A stretch of DNA of 64,000 nucleotides from CAVTWS01 sp963738445 (GCA_963738445.1 CAVTWS010000008.1:62001-126000); one strand, 5' to 3'; numbered from the stretch's first letter, positions 8,784-17,738 are shown. Numbers and translations: made by a program. The notes: a model not told the origin generated them from the letters alone.

Positions 8784-9580
8784 CCGATCCCGACGACCGC
8801 ATCGTCATCAGCTCGGCGAACCTGCGTGACCTCGGTGGAGTCACCACCGTCGAGGGCCGCACGGTGAGGCGGGGTCATCTGTTCCGCAGCGGCTACCTCT
8901 CCGAGCTCGATGCATCCGAGCTCGACACGCTTGGCGCGTTGGGTCTTCGCACCATCGTCGATCTGCGTCGCCCGACCGAGGTGCAGCTCCGACCGAACCC
9001 CGAATTGAGCGGCGTGCGCCAGGTGCCGATCAGCGTGTCGGCCGACGACAACGAGTTCGCCGTCATCGCCGCCAGCATCACCGATCCCGACATGGCCGAA
9101 CAGGCCCACGGCATCGCCTGCGAGTACTACCGTCAGTGCGTGGTCGACCGCATCGAGGCGTACCGGCAGCCCGTCACCCTCGCCGTCGACGACGGCCGGC
9201 GCCCGCTGCTGTTCCACTGCACGGCCGGCAAGGACCGGACCGGTGTCGTGGCGGCCATCTTGTTGAAGCTGCTCGGCGTCGACGACGACACAGTCGTGGC
9301 CGACTACGTCCTCACCAACGAGGTTCGACGCGACTGGCTGGCCAGCCGGGAGCAGATGCACCGCGAGCAGATCGCCGCCCATCGCGGCATTCCGGTCGAC
9401 GACGTGACCGACGGTCATCTGGTGTCGTCGAGGGCGGTGCTGCGGGCTGATCCCGCCTACATCCGAACCACGCTGGAGGCCGTGACCGACGGGTACGGCG
9501 ACTGGCACGGGTTCGCCGAACGTGGCTTGGGCATCGGACCGCGGGCGCTCGACTCGTTCCGAAACGACCTACTGGACTGA
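8780..9580 (+). CDS. Tyrosine phosphatase (PTP/DSP superfamily)
   Basis: 266-residue cysteine-dependent phosphatase of the bacterial family (PF13350-like) that includes Mycobacterium PtpB. The catalytic P-loop is HCTAGKDRTG, with Cys, the CX5R arginine and the extra Lys-Asp typical of this family. The N-terminal NLRDLGG and FRSGYLSELD motifs are also characteristic. The GTG at 8780 overlaps the pirin stop by 3 bp. It may dephosphorylate phosphotyrosine or phosphoinositides; the partner cannot be told. Confidence 0.85.
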   Translation: MTDPDDRIVISSANLRDLGGVTTVEGRTVRRGHLFRSGYLSELDASELDTLGALGLRTIVDLRRPTEVQLRPNPELSGVRQVPISVSADDNEFAVIAASITDPDMAEQAHGIACEYYRQCVVDRIEAYRQPVTLAVDDGRRPLLFHCTAGKDRTGVVAAILLKLLGVDDDTVVADYVLTNEVRRDWLASREQMHREQIAAHRGIPVDDVTDGHLVSSRAVLRADPAYIRTTLEAVTDGYGDWHGFAERGLGIGPRALDSFRNDLLD

Positions 9581-9681
9581 GTCGGCTCCCCCGAACCAGC
9601 CCGAACCCGGCGACGCCGTGGCCGGGTTGGTGACGACATCGCTAGCGTGGCAGTCCACGCACCCACCGAAGGACGACTCGC

Positions 9682-10239
9682 ATGAACCCACAGGTATTGG
9701 CGCAGACCCAGCAGATCGCCGCCGACCTCTTGGCCAACGTCACGGCGGCTCAGCTCGACCAGCCCACACCGTGCGCCCAGTGGAACGTGGGCCAGCTCAT
9801 CGATCACATGATCGGCGCCCAGTACTGGGCCACCGCAGGCCTGACCGGCCAGACCATGACCGAGACCGGCGAGGGAGCCAGCGCGGGCGACTTCCGCGCC
9901 ACGTTCGCCGCCGCCAGCCAGACCGCGCTGGCTGCCTTCAGCGAAGACGGCGCGCTCGCCAAGACGGTGAACCCCGGCTTCGGTGACATGCCCGCCGCCG
10001 CGCTCCTCGGCCTTGCCGCCACCGACACCTTCACCCACGCATGGGACCTGGCCAAGGCCACCGGCCAGGGCACCAACCTGGCCCCTGAGCTCGCGGAGCA
10101 GCTGCTCGAGGGCTCCCGGCACGCCATCCAGCCGGCGTTCCGCTCAGACACCGGCGAGCTCTTCCGCCACGAGCAGCCAGCACCCGACGGCGCCGATGCG
10201 GCGACGCGGCTCGCGGCCTTTCTCGGCCGTTCCGTCTGA
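9682..10239 (+). CDS. TIGR03086-family (DinB/mycothiol-type) protein
   Basis: 185-residue helical-bundle protein of the actinobacterial TIGR03086 family, related to DinB and mycothiol-dependent maleylpyruvate isomerases. Features are the N-terminal TPCAQWNVGQLIDHMIG, with the His of the metal triad, and FTHAWDLAKATGQ with further His residues. Family members are thought to bind metal and sometimes mycothiol; a reaction has not been assigned. ATG at 9682 with GAAGGA upstream. A TAGCGT box lies at about 9641, so this gene appears to have a short leader. Confidence 0.8.
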   Translation: MNPQVLAQTQQIAADLLANVTAAQLDQPTPCAQWNVGQLIDHMIGAQYWATAGLTGQTMTETGEGASAGDFRATFAAASQTALAAFSEDGALAKTVNPGFGDMPAAALLGLAATDTFTHAWDLAKATGQGTNLAPELAEQLLEGSRHAIQPAFRSDTGELFRHEQPAPDGADAATRLAAFLGRSV

Positions 10240-10288
10240 CCACCGTTTCGAGACTCCGCCCGCACCGACTCGACACCAAGGGGGGACC

Positions 10289-12043
10289 ATGGTCGAAGAA
10301 TGGTTCAAGGACGACACACCGTCGACGTCGTTCCCGATCTACACGCGCGGCAACGCCGGGGAGGTGTTCCCGGATCCGGTCTCGCCGATCGCGGCCGACT
10401 ACACGTGGACGGGGCCGGGTGACGCCGCCATGAAGGAGTGGCTCGACGGCTACACGATCGAGTTGCACGAGCTCGATCCCGGCCAGAAGGCGCTGTTCGA
10501 AGTGTTCGGCGGCCACATGTACATGAACCTGAGCGTGGCCCGGCTCATGGGAGCCCGCACACCGGGCATGACCGCAGCCGACATGGACGCCGCCTACTTC
10601 GGCACCGACAACAGCCTGCCCCCGCACGTGCCCCGTCCCCTCGACGACGACCCCGCCATCCGTCAGCGGTGCGCCGACAAGATGACGTGGTTCCTCACCC
10701 GCACCGAGATACCTGAGGTCGACGAACAACAACGTGAGGTCGACGCCATGGTCGCGGCCCGACCCGACCTCACCGCGCAGCCCGAGGCCGCGTTGGTCGC
10801 CCGCATGCGGGAGATGAAGCCGTGGTTCCACCGCATCTTCGTCACCCACGCCATGGTGAGCAGTGGTGCCGGCATGACGATGGGGGCCCTGACCGGCCTG
10901 GCCGCCGCGTTCGGCCGACCGGGCCTCGATCTCGACGTCAGCAGCGGCCTCGGCGGGGTCGACTCCGCCGAACCCAGCTTCCGGCTGTGGCACATGGGTC
11001 GGCTGGTGGCGGGCTCTGCCGCGCTCACCGCAGCCTTCGACGCCGGGCTCGACGGGCTCGAGAACCGGTTGGCGGCCGTCGACAGCGCGGAGGCCACCGC
11101 GTTCCGGGCCGCGCTCGCCGGTTTCCAGGCCCGCTTCGGCGCCCGGGGCCCCAACGAGTGGGAACCACGGTCGGCCACGTGGGGCACCGACACCGGCCTC
11201 GTGCTCACCCTGCTCGACCGCATCAGGCTCACCTCCGACAGCGACGACCCTCGTGCCCGGCACGCCACCACCGCCGCACGGTCCCGGCAGGCGATCGAAG
11301 AGTTCCGCCAGTTGGTGTCGGTGAGCGAGGAGGCGGCCGGCACCTTCGAGCTGGCCCTCACCTCCACCAACGCCTTCATGCCCGCCCGCGAGCGCTCGAA
11401 GGACACCATCGTCAAGGTCATCCACGAAGTGCGCTTGGCCGCACTCGAGCTCGGACGTCGACTGGCCGCTGACGGCCGGCTCCACGATCCCCGCCACGTG
11501 TTCATGTTGGCCGACGCCGACCTCGACACCGCGGTGGCGGGCCCGACCTTGGCCGACGACGCGGCACGTCGAGAAGCGAACTACCTCGCCCTCGGCGAGC
11601 GGCAACCGCCGTTCGTCTTCGTCGGCGATCCCGGGCCGGTCACGTCGTGGGCGCGCAAGGACGCCGCACCGGCCGTGGCGCAGGCGTCACCCGGCGACGT
11701 GCTGACCGGCCTCGGTGGCTCCACCGGGATCGCGACCGGACGCGCCCGCATCGTGCTCGACCCTTCCGACCCGGAGGGACTCGAGCCCGGTGACATCCTG
11801 ATCGCTCCCATCACGGACCCGTCATGGACACCGCTGTTCCTGTCGGCAGCCGGGGTCGTGGTCGACACCGGCGGCACCGTGAGCCACGCGGTGATCGTCA
11901 GCCGTGAGCTCGGCATCCCGTGCGCGGTCTCGGTGACGGGCGCGTCCGACGCCATTCCCGACGGTGCCACCGTCACCGTCGACGGCGCCGCCGGGACCGT
12001 CACCATCGTGTCCGTCCGATCTGGTCACGCCCAGGGGTCGTAG
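10289..12043 (+). CDS. PEP-utilising mobile-domain protein without ATP-grasp
   Basis: 584-residue protein. The C-terminal ~100 residues are the swivelling phosphohistidine domain of PEP-utilising enzymes: GDILIAPITDPSWTPLF followed by GGTVSHAVIVSRELGIPC, with the phospho-accepting His near residue 533. The preceding region is helical and resembles the linker part of rifampin-phosphotransferase-like and phenylphosphate-synthase-like proteins. The N-terminal ATP-grasp domain that would charge the His is absent, so it probably needs a partner or has another role. ATG at 10289 with GGGGGA upstream. Its 3' end overlaps the convergent PIN gene by 19 bp. Confidence 0.75.
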   Translation: MVEEWFKDDTPSTSFPIYTRGNAGEVFPDPVSPIAADYTWTGPGDAAMKEWLDGYTIELHELDPGQKALFEVFGGHMYMNLSVARLMGARTPGMTAADMDAAYFGTDNSLPPHVPRPLDDDPAIRQRCADKMTWFLTRTEIPEVDEQQREVDAMVAARPDLTAQPEAALVARMREMKPWFHRIFVTHAMVSSGAGMTMGALTGLAAAFGRPGLDLDVSSGLGGVDSAEPSFRLWHMGRLVAGSAALTAAFDAGLDGLENRLAAVDSAEATAFRAALAGFQARFGARGPNEWEPRSATWGTDTGLVLTLLDRIRLTSDSDDPRARHATTAARSRQAIEEFRQLVSVSEEAAGTFELALTSTNAFMPARERSKDTIVKVIHEVRLAALELGRRLAADGRLHDPRHVFMLADADLDTAVAGPTLADDAARREANYLALGERQPPFVFVGDPGPVTSWARKDAAPAVAQASPGDVLTGLGGSTGIATGRARIVLDPSDPEGLEPGDILIAPITDPSWTPLFLSAAGVVVDTGGTVSHAVIVSRELGIPCAVSVTGASDAIPDGATVTVDGAAGTVTIVSVRSGHAQGS

Positions 12044-12438
12044 CTGGTGCCGTTCGAGCGGGGAAGGATCTCGACGCTTCCACCTTCGGCCACCATCATC
12101 TCGATCAGGGCGGGATCTGCAGTGGCCAGCCGCGCACCACGGTCGAGAGCATGGGCGGCGGCGCAGCAGTCGGCAAGGCTGGCGGCCCGGGTCTGCCGGT
12201 GGTAGTGGTGCGCCCGTAACATCCCGGCCGAGGCGGCGACATCGGGGTCGAGGTCGGAGACGGTCGTTCCGGTGTACTGGATGTCGGCGATGACCTCGGT
12301 GGCCTCAAGACCGTGAACCCGGATGAAACGATCGACGAGCTCTGCGTAGTTCACCACATCGACCACGATCTGCTCACCCGACAGCAGCAGGGCCTCGACC
12401 TGCGTGGCCGCCGGTCCGCCGTTCAGGTACGCCGCCAC
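12025..12438 (-). CDS. PIN-domain ribonuclease (VapC-like), N-terminus uncertain
   Basis: PIN-domain protein, a likely metal-dependent RNase of the VapC toxin type. Three of the acidic residues are visible: Glu in NYAELVD, Asp in LADCC and Asp in TADPALIE. As read from the GTG at 12438 it lacks the first conserved Asp. Upstream bases would encode GVD before AYAVAAYLNGG if one base were added near 12448-12452, so a 1-bp deletion may have cut off the true start. No antitoxin gene is adjacent: the upstream stretch holds only a 32-bp triple repeat. The 3' end overlaps the PEP-domain gene. Confidence 0.65.
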   Translation of the reverse strand: MAAYLNGGPAATQVEALLLSGEQIVVDVVNYAELVDRFIRVHGLEATEVIADIQYTGTTVSDLDPDVAASAGMLRAHHYHRQTRAASLADCCAAAHALDRGARLATADPALIEMMVAEGGSVEILPRSNGTSYDPWA

Positions 12439-12511
12439 GGCGTACGCGGTCGACCCCCCATCGGCGGCGCACGTCGGCCGGCAACGAGATCTGCGTTCCG
12501 TGTGACGACAC

Positions 12512-12607
12512 TCAACTCACGGTGGGCACCTTCGGCGCCCACTTCAACTCACGGTGGGCACCTTCGGCGCCCACTTCAACTCACGGTGGGCACCTTCGGC
12601 GCCCACT
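12512..12607. repeat. 32-bp unit in three tandem copies
   Basis: Copies at 12512-12543, 12544-12575 and 12576-12607 are essentially identical. The last covers the final codons and stop of the epimerase read on the minus strand (WAPKVPTVS). Each unit contains GTGGGC / GCCCAC around a TTCG loop, a hairpin of the type used in terminators. Confidence 0.9.
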
Positions 12608-13562
12608 TGGGCTCCAGGTGGCCGTTGGCGATGAGCCAGGCGAGGGTGTCCCGGAGCGTGTCCGCCAGCGGACGCCACGTCCCCAGTCCGCTGTCGGCGA
12701 GGAAGGCGTCGTCGTCGCCGGGTCGGCAGCCGAGCATGATGTCGACCGCTTCCTTGTCGAGGTTCTGTTCCAACACCTCGGGTGCGGTGTGGGCGAGCTG
12801 ACGCTCGACTCCGGACACGTCGTCGAGAAGAGCGGCAAAACCGTCCCAGGTCATGTAGTGCCCGCCGTTGAAGTAGCGACGCCCACCGAGACCCGGCCGG
12901 ATCAGACCGGCGATGCCTGCGGAGAGGTCCCGGACGTCGTGGATGAGATAGCCGCCGGAGTCGGTGGTCATCATGTAGGGCGCCCCGGCCAGCTGGGCCA
13001 GCATGCCGTCCATCACGTTGAGCGCGAGGTCGATCGGGCCCATCACGCCGGACGGGTAGGTGATCAGCACCGGGTGGCCCGCATCCTGGAGCGCACGGGC
13101 GTGGAGATCGGAGTCGACCTTCGAGTCGGTGTACGGAGCGCCCGAGTAGTGGACGTCGTCGTACCCCGAGAACCGGTCCCCCGAGGGCGGGAACACGACC
13201 GACATGCTCGACACGTGCAGGATCGGGTCGCACCCTTGGGCGACGGCTGCGTCGAGGACGATGCGCGTCCCCGGGGCGTTGATCTCGAGCGCCTTGGGCA
13301 TCTCCGCGGGATCGAGCGTGGTGAAGGCGGCGGCGTGGATGCAGGCGTCGGCGCCCTGGAGCGCGGCGACCACGGTGTCCGGCTCGAGGATGTCGCCCCG
13401 GACGCCCGTCACCTTCGTCGCGTCGGTGCCGTGGGCGGCGAGCATCTCGGCCAGCTTGGCTTCGCTCCGCACGAGGGCTCGCACCTCATGGCCGGCGGCC
13501 ACCAACGCGTGCATGACGTGGCCGCCGAGGAACCCCGTGCCACCGGTGAGCATGACCTTCAT
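12576..13562 (-). CDS. NAD(P)-dependent epimerase/dehydratase (extended SDR)
   Basis: 328-residue extended SDR, possibly a sugar-nucleotide epimerase, dihydroflavonol-reductase-like or hydroxysteroid-dehydrogenase-like enzyme. The Rossmann motif GGTGFLGG is at residues 7-14; the catalytic pair sits in YTDSK and the active-site Ser in HVSSMSV. ATG at 13562 with GGGGGA upstream. It is divergent from the TetR gene across 188 bp that contains repeated 35-bp units, so the regulator may control it (inference). The final codons coincide with the third copy of the 32-bp repeat. Confidence 0.85.
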   Translation of the reverse strand: MKVMLTGGTGFLGGHVMHALVAAGHEVRALVRSEAKLAEMLAAHGTDATKVTGVRGDILEPDTVVAALQGADACIHAAAFTTLDPAEMPKALEINAPGTRIVLDAAVAQGCDPILHVSSMSVVFPPSGDRFSGYDDVHYSGAPYTDSKVDSDLHARALQDAGHPVLITYPSGVMGPIDLALNVMDGMLAQLAGAPYMMTTDSGGYLIHDVRDLSAGIAGLIRPGLGGRRYFNGGHYMTWDGFAALLDDVSGVERQLAHTAPEVLEQNLDKEAVDIMLGCRPGDDDAFLADSGLGTWRPLADTLRDTLAWLIANGHLEPKWAPKVPTVS

Positions 13563-13614
13563 CGCAATCCCCCTGTGGATCCGCCCGGCTCGGACGGTCA
13601 CCCGGATCATAGGA

Positions 13615-13710
13615 GGCGCGCCGACCGGCAGGCCGACCCAGCAACCCCGAGGCGCTCGACCGGCGGGCCGACCCGGTGCACCCGAGGCGCACCGACCGGC
13701 AGGCACCCGG
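13615..13710. repeat. Three imperfect ~35-bp direct repeats between divergent genes
   Basis: Units starting at 13615, 13651 and 13686 share GGCGC-x-CGACCGGC-x-GGC followed by ACCC. They lie between the epimerase and the TetR regulator and could be operator sites; no clear dyad symmetry is visible. Confidence 0.6.
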
Positions 13711-13736
13711 CACGCCATGGGATGTCGGGGCGCCAC

Positions 13737-13742
13737 TACCCT
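13737..13742 (+). promoter_or_regulatory. Candidate leaderless -10 box TACCCT
   Basis: TACCCT ends 8 bp before the TetR ATG at 13751. No ribosome-binding site lies between. Confidence 0.5.
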
Positions 13743-13750
13743 GCGGAGCC

Positions 13751-14407
13751 ATGGCGCCGGCCGCAACGACCGAACCTCCGAGCACCCGGGACCTCCTGAT
13801 CGACTCCGCGACGCGACTGTTCGCCGAACACGGTGTGGTCGAGGTTTCCCTCGCCCAGATCGTCCGAGCGGCGGGGCAGCGCAACACGTCGGCGATCCAG
13901 TACCACGTCGGCAGTCGCGACGATCTCCTCGTCGCCATCCTCGCTCCCCACGTGCGCACGCTCGAGCAACGCCGCCGGGCCCTGCTCGGTGATGCCGAAC
14001 GAGCGCCCGACGACGACATCCGCTCGGTCGTCGAGGCTCTCGTGCGCCCGGTGACGGAGCTGGCCCTGCAGGGTTGGCGGGAACGGGCCTACCTCCGCAT
14101 CGGACTCGACGTGAACACCCACGCCGACAAGGTCGGCGCCGAGGTCGTCGCCGTGATCACCCAGACCGCCAGCCGGCCCGCCTTCGCCCTGCTGCGGCGC
14201 CGGCTGCCGGAGTTGCCTCGGGCGGTGTGGGGCCTCCGGACCTCGGCGTGTGTCGGGTTCGTGGCGCAGGCCGCCGCCGATCGGGCGCGCGCCATCGAGG
14301 TCGATCCCGTGGCGACTCGGGCCGAGCTCGACGACGAGGCGTTCGTGGCCGCGCTCGTCGACATGTACATCGGCGTGTTCACCGCACCGGTCACGTCCGG
14401 TCGATGA
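13751..14407 (+). CDS. TetR-family transcriptional regulator
   Basis: 218-residue TetR-type repressor. The N-terminal helix-turn-helix covers about residues 12-58 (LIDSATRLFAEHGVVEVSLA, then IQYHVGSRDDLL). The C-terminal ligand-binding domain is not recognisable by ligand. Start chosen at the ATG 8 bp after TACCCT. It is divergent from the epimerase and 55 bp upstream of a cyclase-family gene, so it may regulate both sides. The open frame reaches back to 13676 through the direct repeats, which is unlikely to be coding. Confidence 0.85.
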   Translation: MAPAATTEPPSTRDLLIDSATRLFAEHGVVEVSLAQIVRAAGQRNTSAIQYHVGSRDDLLVAILAPHVRTLEQRRRALLGDAERAPDDDIRSVVEALVRPVTELALQGWRERAYLRIGLDVNTHADKVGAEVVAVITQTASRPAFALLRRRLPELPRAVWGLRTSACVGFVAQAAADRARAIEVDPVATRAELDDEAFVAALVDMYIGVFTAPVTSGR

Positions 14408-14450
14408 CCGGCGCCCGTGGTCGGACCTGACCGGACCGGGGCGCGTTGTG

Positions 14451-14456
14451 TACGGT
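14451..14456 (+). promoter_or_regulatory. Candidate leaderless -10 box TACGGT
   Basis: TACGGT ends 6 bp before the GTG start at 14463. Confidence 0.5.
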
Positions 14457-14462
14457 CCGCCC

Positions 14463-15419
14463 GTGGCCACCGACCTCGTGCTGTCCGACCCGCCGACCGA
14501 AGCCGAGATGGAGGGTGCCTACCTCGCCCTACGCAACTGGGGACGCTGGGGCGTCGACGACGAGCGCGGCACCCTCAACCTGCTGACCCCCGAATGCCGG
14601 CAGCGGGGCGCCGCCGCGGTGGTCGACGGGCACGCCGTGAGCCTGGCCCACGACCTCGCCGTGATGCCGACCGCCGAGAACCCGTTCCCGGCGCACCATC
14701 ACATGGTCGCCGCCGGGGATGCCCGCGACAACAGCGGGCTGCCCGGGTACGAGGCCAGTCGCGACTATGTGGGGTGCCACGTCCACGGGCTCGGCATCAC
14801 CCACGTCGACGCCCTGTGCCACATGTTCGTGCACGGCGAGATGTACAACGGCGTGCCGGCCAGCGAGGTCCGCTCCGATGGCGCTCGCCGCAACACCGTC
14901 ATGACGATGTCCGGTGGCGTGGTGGGTCGGGGCATCCTCATCGACGTGCCGCGATCCCTCGGCGTGGCGACGCTCGACGGGCACCGTGCCGTGCGACGGG
15001 CCGAGCTCGAAGCGGCGGAGGCGGCCGGCGGCGTGCCGGTGGCGCCGGGTGACATCGTGCTGGTCTCGACGGGCCGAGATGCCCGCCGACGCGATGCCGG
15101 CGGTGTCTTGAGCCCGGCCGGCGGCATGGCCGGCCTCCACCCCGAGTGCCTGGGCTGGCTGCGTGAGCGAGACATCGCGGTGCTCGGGAGCGACGGCATC
15201 TCCGATCCCATGCCTGGTGTGGGCACCCCGAACTGGCCGTTCCCGATCCATCAGATCGGCATCACGGGGCTGGGCCTGCCCCTCATCGACAACCTGGCCC
15301 TTGGCGACCTGGCCGCCGCCTGCGCCGAGCGGAACCGGTGGTCGTTCCTGTTCACGATGGGCCCCCTCCGGGTGCCCGGGGGCACCGGTTGCCCCGTCAA
15401 CCCCACTGCTGTCCTCTGA
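14463..15419 (+). CDS. Cyclase-family metal hydrolase (kynurenine-formamidase-like)
   Basis: 318-residue protein of the cyclase family PF04199, which includes kynurenine formamidase and isatin hydrolase. The metal motif appears as ITHVDALCHMF, a variant of the usual HGTHxDxPxH, preceded by HVHGLG. A second conserved region is LVSTGRD and GSDGISDPMPG. The likely reaction is hydrolysis of a cyclic amide, lactone or N-formyl bond; the substrate is unknown. GTG start fits the TACGGT box 6 bp upstream. It is followed 14 bp later by a SnoaL-like gene, probably in one operon. Confidence 0.8.
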   Translation: MATDLVLSDPPTEAEMEGAYLALRNWGRWGVDDERGTLNLLTPECRQRGAAAVVDGHAVSLAHDLAVMPTAENPFPAHHHMVAAGDARDNSGLPGYEASRDYVGCHVHGLGITHVDALCHMFVHGEMYNGVPASEVRSDGARRNTVMTMSGGVVGRGILIDVPRSLGVATLDGHRAVRRAELEAAEAAGGVPVAPGDIVLVSTGRDARRRDAGGVLSPAGGMAGLHPECLGWLRERDIAVLGSDGISDPMPGVGTPNWPFPIHQIGITGLGLPLIDNLALGDLAAACAERNRWSFLFTMGPLRVPGGTGCPVNPTAVL

Positions 15420-15433
15420 TCAAGGAGATCCCC

Positions 15434-15853
15434 GTGTCCGACACCGACACCGTCCGCTGGCTCGCCGACCGCGAGCACATCCGTGCCCTCCCCCAGCGCT
15501 ACGCCCGGGCCGTCGACCAACGCGACTTCGACGCCCTGTCCGCGCTGCTCCACCCCGAGGGCCGCGTGAACGGCACCCGTGGTGTGGCGCTCGTACCCGA
15601 CTACGTGGCTGGCATGCGCGACATGCCGGTGTCGTTCGAGACCAGCATGCACGTGCTCGCGGACCCGCTGATCGAGCTCGCCGTCGGCGCCGACGAGGGG
15701 ACGAGCGACTGCTACGCCGTCGTCTACCAGAAGGGCTCGGTGTCGGGCGGCGCCGACATGACCCTCGGGATGCGCTATGAGGACAAGGTGGTGCGATCGG
15801 GCGACACGTGGGTGATCGCGGAGCGCACCGCGACCATGGTCTGGATGGCCTGA
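15434..15853 (+). CDS. SnoaL/NTF2-like protein
   Basis: 139-residue protein with the alpha+beta cone fold of SnoaL-like polyketide cyclases and related isomerases or dehydratase subunits (typical length 130-150). Recognisable parts are the N-terminal helix DREHIRALPQRYARAVDQRD, the FDALSALLHPEG turn and the C-terminal strands. GTG start at 15434 has a strong AAGGAG site 6 bp upstream. It follows the cyclase-family gene closely, so a shared pathway is likely; no reaction can be assigned. Confidence 0.75.
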   Translation: MSDTDTVRWLADREHIRALPQRYARAVDQRDFDALSALLHPEGRVNGTRGVALVPDYVAGMRDMPVSFETSMHVLADPLIELAVGADEGTSDCYAVVYQKGSVSGGADMTLGMRYEDKVVRSGDTWVIAERTATMVWMA

Positions 15854-15886
15854 GGAGTCGGCGGCTCGGCACGCCCCGTCAGGTTC

Positions 15887-15892
15887 TACGCT
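15887..15892 (+). promoter_or_regulatory. Candidate leaderless -10 box TACGCT
   Basis: TACGCT ends 7 bp before the methyltransferase ATG at 15900. Confidence 0.5.
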
Positions 15893-15899
15893 CGCCGGA

Positions 15900-16478
15900 A
15901 TGGACGACCGGCCCACCACAGTGCCGCCTCGGGTCGCCGAGATCGACCGCCGGGCCACCGAAATGGGCGTCGACGGCACGTGCGACGCTCGCGTGGGTGC
16001 CCTGCTCCGGACTCTCGCGGCGACGGTCGGTGGTGGCCGCATCCTCGAGCTGGGCACGGGCATCGGCATGTCGACCGCCTGGATGCTCGATGGCATGGAC
16101 GCCGGGGCCCACCTCGTCACGGTCGAGCTCGATGCCGAACTGTCACACGCCGCGCAGCAGGCCCTCGGGCGTGATCCCCGGGTCACGTACCTGATCGGCG
16201 ACGGGACGGCGATCCTGCGCGAGCTGAGCGTTGCCGAACCGTTCGACCTGATCTTTGCCGACACCTGGCCGGGGAAGTACTGGGATCTCGATCTCGCTCT
16301 CGGTCTGCTCGCCCCTGGCGGCCTGTACGTGATCGACGACATGCTGTCGCAGCCGAACTGGCCTGACGGACACGGTTCGCGGGTCGCCGATCTGCTCACG
16401 CAGCCCGATGGACGGCCGGAGCTGATCGTCTCCCGAGCATCTTGGGCGTCGGGCGTCGTCGTGGCGGCGCGACGTTGA
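15900..16478 (+). CDS. O-methyltransferase-like SAM methyltransferase
   Basis: 192-residue class I SAM-dependent methyltransferase, close to the catechol/caffeoyl-CoA O-methyltransferase type (PF01596-like). The SAM motif is ILELGTGIGMSTAWM (about residues 48-62), followed by the acidic VTVELDAEL and the metal-site-like FADTWPGKYWDL and YVIDDML. Slightly short for the family (usually ~210-230). Its own TACGCT box suggests independent transcription. Confidence 0.8.
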   Translation: MDDRPTTVPPRVAEIDRRATEMGVDGTCDARVGALLRTLAATVGGGRILELGTGIGMSTAWMLDGMDAGAHLVTVELDAELSHAAQQALGRDPRVTYLIGDGTAILRELSVAEPFDLIFADTWPGKYWDLDLALGLLAPGGLYVIDDMLSQPNWPDGHGSRVADLLTQPDGRPELIVSRASWASGVVVAARR

Positions 16479-16525
16479 GTGTGCCGCCCTTCCGCTGCTC
16501 GACGGTCGATGTCACACCCCCTTCG

Positions 16526-16531
16526 TAGTGT
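16526..16531 (+). promoter_or_regulatory. Candidate leaderless -10 box TAGTGT
   Basis: TAGTGT ends 7 bp before the ATG of the HNH gene at 16539. Confidence 0.45.
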
Positions 16532-16538
16532 TCGGTGC

Positions 16539-17660
16539 ATGGGTGTGATGGCCGAAGCGGAGCGTGTGCTCGAAGCGACTGATCCGTCGTCGTGTGATGC
16601 GGCGGGGTTGCGGGAGTTGGTGCGGGCGGTGGTGCGCGTCGAGCGCTCTTTGGGTGGTCATCGGCACCGGATCGCCGCGGCGGCGGTCGCGTTGGAGGCG
16701 AGCGGTTCGGGGCCGTCGACACAGGAGACCCTGTCCGCTTGTGGGGCGATCTCGCAGCGGGCCGCCAAGGCCCAAGCCGATCAAGCAGCGGCGTTGACGG
16801 CGTCCCCTGCAGTCGCTGACGCCGCGCAGTCCGGGACGGCGCATCCGGAGAACGTCGCCGCGGTGGCCACCGCGGTGCGGGGGTTGAACGCGGATCAGAA
16901 GGCCCAGTTGGCGGGTCAGGACCGTGGCCTGGCCCAACGCGCCGCCGATACCCGCCCGGACATGTTCGCCAATCTGTTGCGGAACCGGGTTCACCAGATC
17001 AGGGCCGGTGGTGCCGAGTCGTTGCTGGAACGCCAGCGGGCGGCGTCAGGGGTGTCGATCCGGCTCGGCCGTGACGGAATGTGGGGCATCCGTGGCGACA
17101 TCGATCCCGAACGCGGTTGTGCCATGTCCACCCGCCTCGACGCCGTGGCCCGCCAGTTCGCGGGTGACGATCAGGTGACGGCGAATCATCCACACCGTGA
17201 CCGGCGGCCCCCATCCCGGGTCGGTGGCCGAGACGTCGGACGGTGAACCCGTCGACGTCGCCGATCTGGGCCGAATGATGTGTGACGCCGACCACCACCG
17301 ACTGCACCTCGACCCTTGTGGCCGGCCCGTCTGGGTCACGTTCGAGTCGCGCACCGCGACACGTGATCAACGCCTGGCGTTACGGGCCTGGTATCGGACG
17401 TGCCCGATCGAAGACGTCACCCCGTTCGCCGGCTGCGAGATCCACCACCTCATCCCCGTCGAATCCGGTGGTGAGACCCGGCTCGACAACCTCGTTACCC
17501 GTCGGCTTCGAATGGCACCACAAGATCCACCACGGCGGCTGGACCCTCACCATCGCCCCTGACCGCACCCTCACCCTCCACCGCCCCGACAGCACCCTCG
17601 ACCGCACCATCCGCCACCCACCCCCATCACCCGCCACGGCCCCTGAATGCCGCGCGCCGG
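16539..17660 (+). pseudogene. DUF222/HNH endonuclease gene, frameshifted
   Basis: Actinobacterial DUF222-HNH protein in three frames. Frame one runs from the ATG at 16539 through the helical DUF222 domain to about 17175. Frame two carries VTGGPHPGS and the HNH part CEIHHLIPVESGGETRLDNL (17197 to about 17500). Frame three carries GFEWHHKIHHGGW, the last metal-binding part. One extra base near 17500 accounts for the second shift. No stop is met in the last frame before 18517, so the true end is unclear and the gene runs into the next one. Such genes are multicopy and often decayed in actinobacteria. Confidence 0.75.
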
Positions 17661-17738
17661 GGCGGCGGGTCGGCCGATACCGGAGTACCCGTTCAGTGAG
17701 GAACCCAGCGATCGGTGGTGCTGGTCGCGTGCTGGTGA

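Noticed and set aside
10031..11605. 524-residue minus-strand open frame opposite the PEP-domain gene
   Set aside because: Shadow frame; biased composition and no motif, while the plus strand has a phosphohistidine domain.
12025..12438. Toxin-antitoxin locus
   Set aside because: No antitoxin-like ORF of any strand or frame lies next to the PIN gene; the adjacent space is repeat sequence.
12512..12607. Possible mini CRISPR array
   Set aside because: The three 32-bp copies are contiguous with no spacers, one copy overlaps coding sequence, and no cas gene is present.
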